A stretch of 64,000 nucleotides of DNA. It comes from Sarocladium kiliense (taxonomy: Eukaryota; Ascomycota; Sordariomycetes; Hypocreales; Sarocladiaceae). The notes under the pieces are model-generated. The model saw nothing but the letters and a program-made list of their open reading frames with translations, ran no database searches and had not been told where the DNA came from. The position numbers were made by a program, and so were the translations under genes. The DNA is taken from contig JAUZTG010000004.1 in NCBI GenBank assembly GCA_030734395.1, forward strand, positions 248,001 through 312,000, given 5' to 3'. The number at the start of each line of letters is the position of its first letter. The first letter of the stretch is position 1. Below, in pieces: positions 46,598 to 57,875 of the stretch.

Positions 46598-47767
46598 ATG
46601 TCGAAGCTGTTTCAGCCTCTGAAGGTGGGCGGCTGCCAACTCCAGCACCGCATGGTCATGGCACCTCTCACTCGTTTCCGCGCCGACGATGACTATGTCC
46701 CGATGGACATCGTGAAGGGTATGTTTGCCTTAGAGCTAAGATATCGTTCCAGATTCTAACAGGGGATAGAATACTACGACCAACGCGCTTCTGTGCGAGG
46801 AACCCTTCTCATCAGTGAGGGCGTTCAAATCTCTCAACGATGCATCGGAGTGAAGAATGTTCCTGGAATTTGGTCCCCTGCCCAGATCGCCGCTTGGCGT
46901 GAGATCACCGACTCCGTCCATGCTAAGGGTTCCTACATTTGGTGTCAGCTCTGGGTCCAGGGCCGTTCTAGCAACCCTGCCCTTCGACGAGAGCTTGGCC
47001 TCAAGCTCCTCGGCCCAAGCGCCGTGGCGGGGTCACCTGATGGTGAAGTTCCCGAAGAGATGACCGAGGAGGAAATCCAGGAGGTCATTGAGGATTTCCG
47101 TGTCGCTGCGAAGAACGCGATTGAGGCGGGCTTTGATGGTGTCCAGTTTCACGGAGCCAACGGCTACCTGGGCGATCAGTTCCTGCAAGATGTCTCCAAT
47201 AAGCGCACTGATCGCTGGGGCGGCAGCATCGAGAACCGCGCGAGGTTCTATATTGAGGCCATTAAGGCAATCGTGCAAGAGGTCGGTCCCGGCAAGGTCG
47301 CAGCGCGGTTGAGCCCGTGGAGTGACTTCGGAGGCGTGGGCATGGAGGACCCTGTTCCGACCTTCACCTATCTCACTGAGCAGCTCCGAACGCTGAACCT
47401 CGCGTTCCTTGACCTCATTGAGGCGCGCATCCGAGGCAACGACGATGCCGACTGCGGCATGGGCAAAGACGTGTCCTTCCTTGTCGAGGCCTGGGGGAAG
47501 GAATCAGTCGTCATGCTCGGCGGTGGATTCACGCCTGAATCTGCGCAGAAGGCGCTCGACGAGACTTACAAGGACTACAAGATGGCCATCGTCTTCGGTC
47601 GTCACTGGACTAGCAACCCTGACCTGCCCTTCCGGGTGAAGGAAAAGGTCCCGCTGGTCAAGTATGACCGGCCAACCTTTTATAATGCCAAGAGTAGCAA
47701 AGGATACATTGATTGGGCGTTCAGCGAGGAGTTCGCAGCATCTGACGTTGCAGCAAGGGCAGCATAA
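46598..47767 (+). CDS. Old yellow enzyme (NADH:flavin oxidoreductase)
   Basis: FMN-dependent ene-reductase. Exons 46598-46718 and 46770-47767 give 372 residues. The N-terminal MSKLFQPLKVGG and VMAPLTRFRA are typical of OYE strand 1. The active-site pair appears as FHGANGYLGDQF, and SNKRTDRWGGSIENRARF is the FMN-binding region. The usual QLWxLGR motif reads QLWVQGR, with Gln at the Leu position. It leads a run of co-directional genes (hydratase, GMC oxidase, S-formylglutathione hydrolase) that could degrade an unsaturated or aromatic compound, though OYEs also have stress roles. Confidence 0.92.
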
Positions 47768-48266
47768 GAGATACTTGACTTCCACTTACACCGAGCGACG
47801 TCAGCTTAAGAAACTATTAGCAATGTCCGTAAAAGGCAATGAATATAAGCACCATGCATTACTCATAGTTCGGCGTAAGCACAAGGGTCCAGCTGAGCGC
47901 CATGGGTACACCATCGAGACTTGGCTGCTTACATGGGGGTCAGGTGGGGGTTGCGTGGGAGAAAATCCCGACATCGGGTAACACGGAAGCATAGGATTGG
48001 ACAAGTATGTTGAGATCCTGTTGATTTAGATACTCTGGGGTATTCAGACATACGATTCCAGGAACTTGAATGGGGTCATTGCGCGGCCAAGCTGCGGACA
48101 GAACTCCGGGATCGGCTGACTCGCCGGCTTATAAGATCGTGGCTAGCTTCAATCCACAGTCAGCAACCGAGAAATATCACTCAATCATCTTCAGGCAACT
48201 CGACTCACATATACTTCAGTTTTTCGTCATCTCCGACACTTCCCAAGACCCGCGTCAGGTTTCATC
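47768..48266. other. Intergenic region with hydratase promoter
   Basis: Contains a TATA-like TATAAG near 48130-48135, about 132 bases before the hydratase start. No other signal. Confidence 0.4.
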
Positions 48267-49034
48267 ATGGCAGTAACAGGCGAGTCTGAGCTGGTGCAGC
48301 TCTTGGTCGATGCGCAACGACAAGGCGACAAGGCGACCCTCGTCGACCCCGAGAAGCTCGCCCACATTGACCTCGACAGTGGTTACCGCATTTCACTCGC
48401 CCAAAGGGACGCTCTTGGGGAGACTGTCGGAATGTACAAGAGCATGATTCTGAAGGACGGAGTTGGTGTCGCTGGACCGATCTTCTCCTCTCGCATTGGA
48501 CACAGTCCCGACTACAAGTTTCCAGCAGGCCTTAGCATCAAGGGCGTTGAGTATGAGGTCGGCATTGAGCTTGCTAGGGATATTGCGCCGGATGAGAACT
48601 TGGACGAGGAATCGTTCGATGAGGCGGTCTCTCATTACTTTCTCGGCATCGAGGTGGTTGGTACTCGACTCGCACCGGCAAAAGACGGCGAGAAGCCCAG
48701 TATCCCAGTTCAATTAGCAGATCACTTTTCCGCCCTTGGATATGTCATTGGTGCCAAGGTTCCAAAGGACATCGACGTTTCTGGAGGTCTGACCGTCGCA
48801 CTGGAACTCAATGGCAAGGAATTCCATCGCCAGGTCGGCGTTCAACCATTCGGCACTGTCGTCGCATCAGCAGTTGCCTATGCGAAGTCGCAACATCCGG
48901 GCATGCCGCTCAAGGCTGGAACAAGAGTGACCACAGGCGCGTTGAGCGGGTGCGTTCTGTTACCCGAAGGTACGAAGGGGGTTGTGGTGGGAAGACTGGG
49001 AAACGAGGAGCCGGTTCAATTTGTGCTACAATAG
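48267..49034 (+). CDS. 2-Keto-4-pentenoate hydratase / fumarylacetoacetase-fold protein
   Basis: Intronless, 255 residues. It matches the hydratase/decarboxylase branch of the FAH fold: GETVGMYKSMILKDG, a VEYEVGIELARDIAPD segment with the metal-binding Glu residues, VSHYFLGIEVVGTR, and the C-terminal TTGALSGCVLLPEGTKG. In bacteria such enzymes act on meta-cleavage products of aromatics; fungal copies are less studied. It lies 0.5 kb downstream of the OYE gene on the same strand. The metal ligands look conserved, so an active enzyme is likely. Confidence 0.85.
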   Translation: MAVTGESELVQLLVDAQRQGDKATLVDPEKLAHIDLDSGYRISLAQRDALGETVGMYKSMILKDGVGVAGPIFSSRIGHSPDYKFPAGLSIKGVEYEVGIELARDIAPDENLDEESFDEAVSHYFLGIEVVGTRLAPAKDGEKPSIPVQLADHFSALGYVIGAKVPKDIDVSGGLTVALELNGKEFHRQVGVQPFGTVVASAVAYAKSQHPGMPLKAGTRVTTGALSGCVLLPEGTKGVVVGRLGNEEPVQFVLQ

Positions 49035-49474
49035 GCAGGCCTATAGCTCAATATTGAATGGCGTTTTGTTGTCAGCAATAGACTGGAATCCCGGATATGT
49101 GCTACATGTGTGGAGTTGCATACTGTTGTTGGCATTCGGACGGTCCCAGGTAAGCTGACATCAGGTCTTGTGGTCCTCTCAGGTCAATGACATCCTACCG
49201 TTCGTGTTTGGATTGCAACTTATATGCGGCGGAGTGCCAATTTACCAATCGGCAACATCGGGGTCTATCATTGCAACGTCTCCTTCACCCGGCAACAAAA
49301 TGCACATCTCAGATGCTAGCACCGGCTTACGCGTCATCACGCTACTTTCATGCATATAAGACGCAAAAGCATAAGCACAGAATGAAACGAAATACTCTTT
49401 AACCTTTTCTCTCCGACTTCTTCACCCAACGTCCGGTGATCACGCCAGTTTGTCCCTTCCTCTCAAACATAGAC
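49035..49474. other. Intergenic region with GMC oxidase promoter
   Basis: A TATA-like TATAAG lies at about 49355-49360, roughly 115 bases before the GMC start. Nothing else recognised. Confidence 0.4.
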
Positions 49475-51437
49475 ATGGGCCTTGTCACAGAATTGGCTGA
49501 TGATCTGACAGAAGTCGACATCATCGTTGTTGGAGGTACATAAATCTAGCTCCATAGGATGTCATCCGCCACTGACAATGATCTTTAGGCGGCGCCTCTG
49601 GCTGTGTCATCGCAAGCCGACTCGCCGACGCAGACCCGAATCTGTCTATTCTTGTCATCGAGTCTGGGCAGGACAATCGCAATGAATCTTCGATCAAGCA
49701 CCCCGCGTTCTTCTTGTCGCACTTCCAGCCCAACGCGTTCAACAAGTTCTACGTCAGCAGCTCTTCGCAGTCGCTCAACGGGCGTGAGGCACCTGTCTGG
49801 GTTGGTAAGACTTTGGGCGGCGGAACCTCAATCAATACGATGATGTACACGAGGCCGCCAGCGACAGACTTTGATGATTGGCAGACTCCAGGATGGACGG
49901 GCGATGATGTGATTCCGTACTTCAAAAAGGTCTAGAGCATAATCTCATATCATGTATAAAGCACTTATAATGCTGACATCCACTAGCTGGAGGACTATCA
50001 TGGGCAAGGCGATGCAGCTCATCATGGCTTTGATGGGCCCGTCAAGATCTCGCAAGGGACCCATGTCTATGAGGCAGCACGAGACGATCTCCTAAATGTC
50101 GCTGTAAACAACGGCTGGCCTGAGCATCGCGACCTACAGAATATGCAACCTGATGCAGTTCACGGTGTGCAACGCGCTTTGCGTTACGTCTCGAGGGATG
50201 GAATTCGTCAGGACGCTGCCACATGCTACCTTCATCCACGACTCGAAGACGGAAAGCATGCGAACCTTAGCGTGCTGGTTGAGGCTGATGTCGAGAGGGT
50301 CTTGTTCGAAGATAGCAGAGCAGTCGGAATTACTTGCAGGCAGAATGGCTACAATGACGGCGATGCCTTGCGACAGCTTCGTGCAAGAAAGCTCGTCGTG
50401 CTTTCGGCGGGGGCCTTCGGATCACCGGCAATCCTCGAGCGGTCTGGTATAGGGTCTCCAGACGTACTATCAAGGGCTGGAGTACAATTGCTCCAGAGCT
50501 TGCCTGGTGTAGGATCCAACTATATGGATCACACCATAGCTCTTTGCGCTTATGAGACGGACCTGAGACCGGGCGAAACCATGGACGACATGGTGCGAAT
50601 GGATCCCGAGGTGTTGATCAAACAGAATTCGCCTCGTCTGGGAACCAACGGGCAGGATCTTAACATCAAAGGTCGTCCGACTGATGATGAGGTCAAGGCT
50701 TTGGGTCCAGCGTTTGAGGAGTTCTGGAACTCTCACTTTGTAGGGAAGCCTGACAAACCTCTAGGCTGGATGTCCATGGCGAGCGTGTAAGTTGCGTCTT
50801 GGTCAGCCTAGGAGCACGACTGACCTTGTACTTTAGTTTCCCAGGATATGAGCCCACAGTCGACCCCAATCGTCAGTATATCGGTATGCTTCATGTCAGC
50901 GCATACCCCACTTCAAGCGGGCATGTGCACATTACCGGCGCCTCACTATCTGACAAGATCGACTTTGACGCCGGATACCTTTCCGACAAGAATCAAGTGG
51001 ATGTCAAGATGCTGGTTTGGGTGTACAAGAAAGCTCGAGAGCTCGTACGGCGCATGAAGACTTATCGTGGAGAGTTCGCGTCCTGGCATCCCAACTTCCC
51101 CGACGGTTCTGCGGCAGCGTGTATCAGAACAGAAAAGCCACTTGAAGGCGGTGTGCAGGATCTTGAATATACACCTGAAGATGACGCTGCGATTGAGCAG
51201 TTCCTTCGCGAGAAGATCGTGACTATGAACCACAGTATGGGAACTTGCAAGATGGCGCCTTTGGAGAAGGGAGGGGTGGTTGATTCGAGGTTGAACGTAT
51301 ATGGCGTGAAGAGCCTTAAAGTTTGTGATCTTGGTATCTTGCCTCGAAACGTTGCAGCAAATACCGCGAGCACGGCATTGGCGATTGGTGAGAAAGCAGC
51401 GGACATGATCATTCAGGACTTGGGGTTGTCTGGATGA
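49475..51437 (+). CDS. GMC oxidoreductase, alcohol-oxidase type
   Basis: FAD enzyme oxidising an alcohol to an aldehyde with H2O2 release. Four exons (49475-49535, 49589-49929, 49987-50786, 50837-51437) give 600 residues. Intron 1 interrupts the dinucleotide-binding motif, which splices to VVGGGASGCV. The GMC signatures WVGKTLGGGTSINTMMYTRP (with preceding SLNGREAP) and LSAGAFGSPAILERSGIG are present. The C-terminal half reads NHSMGTCKMAPLEKGGVVDS, then LNVYGVKSLKVCDLG and AANTASTALAIGEKAAD, closest in my reading to alcohol (methanol) oxidases. It is somewhat shorter than classical AOX. The next gene is S-formylglutathione hydrolase. Confidence 0.9.
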
Positions 51438-51872
51438 CCATTCCAGGTTGTTTAAGAGAAAGCTTAAAGGTCCGATGCCACAGAGTATGGCAGAGACTAT
51501 AAGTTCACAATGTACGTCTTTTCCTCGAACATATAATCCGAGAGTTGAATTTGTTCAAGGCATCAAATTCCTGGGTCTTCCCACTCATACCAATGCCAGC
51601 TCTCATTTCTTATCTGTCCGGTGCCGGCGCCAGAGCCGGGCAGGCTCTAATTGACGTAATTGGCGGGGCGGAGTCGATGCCCCCGCGCCTGTCCCTCTGT
51701 CTCGGTCTCGGCCCCTCCATCGGACCCTCCAAACCGAATCCCGATCACGTTTCCGAGCTCAGCTCCCCGTCATTTCACCATCACCACAAGCTTCTCCGAC
51801 TTCTTTCCCTCCCAAAAGATTCCCTCCCGTCTCTCTGTCTGTCAGGATATTCATCATACACACCTGCCCAAA
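51438..51872. other. Intergenic region, nothing recognised
   Basis: Between the GMC oxidase and S-formylglutathione hydrolase genes. The right half (51680-51870) is CT-rich, as in many fungal 5' leaders. Confidence 0.4.
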
Positions 51873-52855
51873 ATGGTCTTCACCACCAATGCCACCATTA
51901 CCAGCTTCGGCGGTCGCATTCTGAAGCTCACACACCAGTCCTCCACGACCGGGACCCCTATGAACCTCAACCTCTTCCTCCCCGCCTCCGCATCTCCATC
52001 CAAGCCCTCCCCTCTCCTCATCTATCTCTCAGGTCTGACCTGCACACCCGACAATGTCACCGAGAAAGGTTTCCTCCACGCCCATGCCGCACCTCTCGGT
52101 CTCGCTCTGCTCTACCCCGACACCTCTCCGCGCGAGACCAATCTCCCCGGAGAGCACGATTCGTATGATTTCGGCAGTGCGGCAAGCTTCTACATTGATG
52201 CTAAGAAGGAGCCATACTCGAAGAACTATAAGATGGAGACATACTTGACCAAGGAGTTGCCAGGACTGATCTTCCAGGAGTTCAAGGAGGTGGATGGCGG
52301 AAGGGTCTCCATTTCAGGACACTCGATGGGAGGCCACGGCGCATTGACACTGTACCTGAAGAACCCTGGTGCTTACAAGAGTGTCAGTGCGTGGGCGCCT
52401 ATCTCAAACCCGAGCAAGTGCCCGTGGGGTGAGAAGGCATTCAGTGGATACCTTGGCGATGACAAGGAAGAATGGAAGAAGCACGACGCTACGGAGCTCA
52501 TTAGTGGGTGGAAGGGTCCTCTTAATGCCCTCGTCGATGTTGTAAGTTCCAATACTACGACGTGGAATAGTCCCAAGTCTTGGATACAAGGTTGCTGACA
52601 ATGAACAGGGTACCGGCGACAACTTCTATAAGCAGGGTCAACTGCTCCCCGAGAATCTGGAGAGCGCAGCCAAGGCCGCTGGTGTGGACGGTCTTCAAGT
52701 TCGCTACCAAGAGGTATGTGTCATCTTATGATTAGTAGGATCCTGGAGAAACTAACATGTCCGATTTGTAGAACTACGACCACTCGTACTTCTTCATCTC
52801 AACATTCGGCAAAGACCACATCAACCACCACGCCAAGTTCCTCAGCTTGCTGTGA
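51873..52855 (+). CDS. S-formylglutathione hydrolase (esterase D)
   Basis: Cytosolic serine hydrolase releasing formate and glutathione in formaldehyde detoxification. Three exons (51873-52541, 52609-52713, 52772-52855) give 285 residues, the normal length. The alpha/beta-hydrolase triad is Ser151 in ISGHSMGGHGALT, Asp in GTGDNFY, and His in NYDHSYFFI. The conserved LSGLTCTPDN and PDTSPRETNLPGEHDSYDFG (split by position) also match. It is next to an alcohol-oxidase-type GMC gene on the same strand. Confidence 0.95.
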
Positions 52856-53250
52856 GTAAGTGCCCACGGTTCCACCCAATAAAACGCATAGGAAATTCAG
52901 GGATATTCTGTTAGGGTTGGTCGTGTAAACACCGATAATATGCCTTGGAAAAGAAGAGTGTAGACTGCGCCTCAGTGTGCCGAAATTTGAAACAGAATTG
53001 AACACCCGCCCGTTCCCATATGTAGAGATTCACCTTTACCGCTCGTGCAACTTGGAGCCCAACGCTTTCGGACCCCGTTCGTATGACAGATAGATGAGTC
53101 TCCCACTGAAAATGTTTCCTCCCAAAAGAATGAAGCAAAGAAAGTACCATCCTCTCCACGACATTGGAAGAAAACGCCAACCCAAACGTATGAATCGAAC
53201 CAATCCCACGTGGAAAAGTTCGCCAAACATGAAACATCCCTTCTCCAGGC
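52856..53250. other. Convergent 3' intergenic region
   Basis: Spacer between the tail-to-tail S-formylglutathione hydrolase and Afi1 genes. Three overlapping minus-strand ORFs here (52911-53237) have no family character. Confidence 0.4.
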
Positions 53251-55822
53251 TTAACTGATGCGCCTATCCGCTCCTTGCACCAGCTTATCTTGGAATTGCT
53301 GATTCGCCACCTGCTCAGCTTCGATATCTCTTCTGATTCTCATATACGCGAGCTTCTCAAATCTGCTCAGGCCACTCCACCAATGCTGTCCGGCTTCATG
53401 CTCGCCGATGCGGTCGAGAAGCTCAGCAGTAAGGTTACGAACGTCTTTGTCCTTATGGAAGAGGCCGAGGGCGATGTAGAACAGTCCGGCATGGGATTCT
53501 GGTGCTACGCTCAGTAGGAGACAGATTTCGTCGTAGCTACGGATGTGCTTGTGAAATGTGACGTAAATGTCCCGGCTTTGAGAAGGAGTGAGACGCTGCA
53601 GGCGGAGACGATCGTGCATATGTTCAAGGTCGAGGCCCTTCAATGGGCGAACGTTATAGAGCTGGGCGAGATCCTATGCGGCAAGTCAGTGACAGTTTTC
53701 CAGGCATCGAAATACCATGATAGGCGTACCTGAATGTAGCTGTAATAGCTCCGCGTATTGCGCCAGCCCTCGATTCTGGTGACATTGCCAGCGAGCTCCT
53801 TATGCTTCGCTGTGTCGTCAGACCAGACGAACCCATGCCCACTCGCACCCGGCAGCATTGCCTCCTGGTCGTCGCTGCCAATGTACAAGGCACTTGCTCC
53901 ATAAACACTCTCCTCGAATTGGGCAGCGACTCTGGTGAACTTGAGAACCCAATCACGCCACTTCGCCCTGATTACACGTTCACCATGCCGCGCTGCGATG
54001 CTTCGAAGGACATCCGCCATGAATACGTTGTCGCCCGTCAAGTCCTGCGTGTTGTTCGTGGTACCACTCGCCAAATTGGCGAACGTCGGATTTTGCTGCT
54101 GGAAGTATGTAAGACCTTCAGTTACTGCTGGAGGTTCGATTTTACTGCTAATCTTGATGCGACCACTGGGAAGGTCGCAGAGAATATCCCACCATTCTGG
54201 GTGGTGTTCGAAAGTCGGGTTGGTGACACCAGCGATGAAGCCAGGCACGTTGAGGAGGTCATCAATCTTGGTCAGATCGGTGTAAGGGAAGGCATGTCGG
54301 GTAAAGCCACGAAGGATGCCGCCAGATGCCAGCGCACACGCTGCAAGGACGGCTTCTGCGACTTCTCCAGAGGGCATGTTGTGCCCAAGGAATATGACCC
54401 TCTTCTGTGTCAGAAGGCCGTTAACGAGGACGATAATCGGATGGGTGTTGACGCCATTGGTCGTGAGATGGGGATGGAGAGCAAATGGCTGTGGGGATTT
54501 GGTGTGCGTTTCAGAAAAGTTCTGGATCAGTTTGATGAGGGAGAAGTCGCCAACAGTCTCTGGCATGACTGCTGTGGGAACCTTGATCGGAATCGGTATG
54601 CCCTTGTACATGACCTTGCTCTCGAACTCGTGCGTATCTCGTGGAACAGCGTAGGCAGACTGTCCTCCTCCTCCTTCGACGTGGGCCTTGGTCCCTGTTC
54701 GCGAGATTGGTGCGTCCACAGCACCTTCAGCAGCATCCTCAGCTATGCGCATCTGGATCATCTTCTCAAACTTCTCAACGAACAGATCTTTGTTTTCGCT
54801 AGCCTGCAACAGGTGGCGCTCAAGGAGACTGAGGCGAGGCATAAGTGACAGATCCATGGCGTTGACAGCATCGTAGAGGAGTGCTAGTGTTTCTGGAACA
54901 GGAGACTTGAAGTATTCTTCCAACGCTAATAATAGAAGAGGCTGGTACTAGTCAGTATGTGTTTCATTGTTCTCAGTGCACCCAAAGAATCACAAACCTT
55001 GTAAATGTGTAAGAATGGGTGTCGTGTGCATATAGCCATTGCCTTCACCACCGCGCCACGCTTTACCGTCTTATCATGCTTGGTGTTGACCAGATTCAGG
55101 ACGTATATCAGCGGTGGTCCCTCTCCTCCTTCTGGTTCGCTATCAGTAGATTCGTCGTCGAGGTCATCATCTTCTTCTTCGTCATAATCGTCGTCCTCGT
55201 CGTATTCATCCTCTTCATCCTCCTCCAATTCGATCCCAGCAGCTTGGGCTTGCCTTCTCCTGCGCCGTCTCCGTCTTCTTTGCTTGGCTGCTCTCTCCTC
55301 GTCTTCCTCCTCTTGGCTTTGCTCTTTGTGCAAGAAGAATATCGTCCAATCCTGGTTTCTGGCATGTGCTTGGTCAGGAAGCATCAATTCTGCCAACATA
55401 TTCTCGTCGCCCGTAATCGCGACGGGGTGCTGGTGCTCCATGACAGGACCGCGGTCGATATCGAAAGAGGCGACCAGAATATACTCGACGTGATTCTCCG
55501 TTGCGCCTCTGGGATACTGTGATCGAACTTTTCGTGGCGCCTGAGGTAAGGCTCTCATCGAATGGAGTGCTGACAGGGACGAGTGCTGCGACGAGGGAGC
55601 AATTGACTCGGTTTTGGACTTGGAGCTGGGGTCGGACGTGCGGTCAGAGTCGGCGAACGGCGGCTGAGGCGACCTCGACGGCCGCCTCGAGTTCAGGGAC
55701 ATCTCGGATGCTGATCGCGAGGAAGGGAAGCTTGCTAAGGAGGTTCGACGGTTTGGATAAGAGCCATTGGTGTGTCCATTCGTGCCTCGCGACATTGAGG
55801 CAAAGGACGTTGCGCTCGCCAT
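53251..55822 (-). CDS. Afi1-like protein (Arf3-interacting, SPA/DENN-type)
   Basis: Polarity and vesicle-trafficking protein related to yeast Afi1, which docks Arf3/Arf6-type GTPases at the plasma membrane. Three exons (54998-55822, 53730-54941, 53251-53673) give 819 residues. The ATG at 55822 is the first Met; the frame continues upstream only with a GTG. The N-terminus is low-complexity (Ser/Arg-rich). The Afi1 docking domain begins at EYILVASFDIDRGPVMEHQHP (split by position) and contains an Arg-run followed by a long Asp/Glu tract (about 55115-55290). The SPA-type part includes KPLLLLALEEYFKSP and the VNGLLTQKRVIFLGHNMPSGE region. The C-terminus is helical. Confidence 0.83.
55115..55290 (-). 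repeat. Low-complexity basic/acidic tract in the Afi1-like gene
   Basis: Codes for a run of Arg and Lys directly followed by a long Glu/Asp-rich tract. Tracts of this type are frequent insertions in fungal proteins and may vary in length between strains. Confidence 0.6.
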
Positions 55823-56899
55823 GGCGGGGACGATGTCGATCTTGCGCACCTCCGTGGGTGGCCGTTGGAAACTTGTCTCTTCCCCACCGCAACTAGTGAA
55901 CGCCCATGGGTGAAGGCAACGTCGCTTCTCGCTTCTTCGGCAGCTTTGGTCGTTTTGAGGATCGCGCCGGGCTGCGTATCGGGAGGAAACTGAATGCCTG
56001 TAGTCGAGCGGTCTTGGACCCCAGAAAAAAGGGGTGCGCAGGGACCTGGGATCGGATGCAGTCTACACCGCTCACGTTGGCGGCGTTTGGGTGGCGTAGA
56101 TGGGGTTTTTGGCGGGGTGTGTGAGAGTCGAACTGATGATGTTCATGGGGAAAAGAACATGGAACTCCATACAACAATCCGGTGAGACATGATCTGCTTC
56201 ACCGAGTGGGAAACTGCCTCCTGACGTCCAGATGGGCGAGCACTCTCCAGCCAAGGGGTGACTCTGTCGCTGTGTCGTTTCGCGTGGGTGATGGTGGCGC
56301 CGATTGGGCGGGATGGAGGGAGGGTAGGATAGTGCTGGTGGTGTGTAGTCCAATTGTGAACAGGTGCCCTGTCAGGGGTGTTCAGGGTGTTCCGGGTGTT
56401 GGATGCTGCAACAGTGGGTTGATCCCCTTCTGCGGCTGCGTCGCCCACGCGGAAGCCCCCAAACGCCCACAGGATCGATAATGAGGGGCACTGGCCAATC
56501 ACAACGGCAAGCGACAGCGAGGAATGGGGCTGCTTCAGGGGACCTTTTAGCGGCTCTGCCTAGACCCGATTCGCCGTCCCTGTGTGAATCCCAGTGCGAT
56601 GAAGGCCAGTGCATCAGCCACATTTGGTTGCACCAGCCACAACGCAGCCCGCCATCCCCCGTTGTTGGGCGCGAGCTCCGGATTTGTTTACATTGGGACA
56701 GGCGCTTCGTCACCGCCAGCCAGTTCTCGACCACGTCCAACTCATTGTCACCCATTTTTCGCACACGAATCTTGAATCTGCAACTATCATTATTTCCAGA
56801 TTTATTATTTGTCATTCGTTCACATTGGCGTCTTGTGCAGCCAGGCATCTACACTGTCTCGTTGCTCGGCCAGCATCCCGCTGACCCATCACTCAAACA
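55823..56899. other. Intergenic region between Afi1 and myosin light chain genes
   Basis: About 1.1 kb containing both promoters. Short ORFs on both strands (for example 56143-56502 and 56364-56906) conflict with each other and show no family character. Confidence 0.35.
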
Positions 56900-57875
56900 A
56901 TGGTAACAAAGCAAGAGCCCACTTCCCTGCAACACGCCTGCTAACACCACATGCCAGTCTGTACCGGCGACCTACAAGCCCTCTCCGCTGGGCTACGGTT
57001 CCCCTCCTCCAGCACGAAGCTCTCCATTTCGCCGCGCAGAGTCACCTGCTTCTCCGTCACCGCTGAGATACACGACACCGACCGCATCTCCCACCAAGGC
57101 ACCACTCACACACGTTACCCCATCTAGGTTTGCGCCAGAGCCTAGGACGCCGACGAGTCCACGAGATACTTGGACGCGTGACCGAGAGCAAACCCCAACA
57201 AGAGAGGCTGTGCCTTCACCGCTACGAACAACGAATATGAGGACGACGACGGCGAAACCAGCGCTGGGAAACGGCAACGCACTGTCACAACTACAGCCTG
57301 CCCAAGTTAGCACTCTTCGTGATGGCTTTCAGATTCTTGATAGAGACTGCGACGGTGTGGTGAACAGGGACGATGTGGCGGACATGCTCAACCAGCTTGG
57401 TAAGTCGTGCAGAGCTACATCCGAATCTTCTTCGTCTGCTAACCTGACCGTTAAAGGCCTGCCTTCAGGCCATTCGGATGTCTCGCGATTCTTCCCTCCC
57501 TCCTCACCACAGACCATCGCCATGCCAGCCTTCCTCAACTCTCTCGCAGAGGCTCTTGCAGCATTATCGCCGAGTGCCGAGCTTTTATCCGCCTTCTCAG
57601 CATTCGATGATGACGACAGTGGGCAGGTCGATGTTGCCGAACTACGCGATGCACTCCTCAACACAGCTCCAGAACCTGGTCAACGCGCGCTTACAGCAGC
57701 AGATGTGGATAAGGTGATGGAGGGGTTCACGGGGAGACGGGCTTTCAACCGAAATATGAATGCGCAGTTGGGGTCGAAGCGCGGCGAAGTTTTCAAGTAT
57801 CAAGATTTCGTGAACTCGCTTATGGGAAGTAATGGCGGTTCCGAGGGCAATTCGCAGGAGAATTCGGAAAGTTAA
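56900..57875 (+). CDS. EF-hand protein, myosin regulatory light chain-like
   Basis: Calcium-binding myosin light chain (Rlc1/Mlc2-like), expected at the actomyosin ring. Rebuilt exons are 56900-56902 (the ATG alone), 56958-57399 and 57457-57875, giving 287 residues. The first intron is inferred from a GTAACA donor right after ATG and a GCTAAC..CCAG end; it opens a long frame that has no internal ATG until 57237. A long Pro/Ser-rich N-terminal region is followed by an EF-hand-like loop DRDCDGVVNRDDV (near residue 129) and a second, degenerate one at FDDDDSGQVDVAEL. The N-terminal extension is longer than in yeast light chains but is usual in filamentous fungi. Confidence 0.78.

Noticed and set aside
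53802..54848. 348-codon plus-strand ORF
   Set aside because: It runs exactly antisense to the Afi1-like exon and has no family character; a shadow of codon bias.
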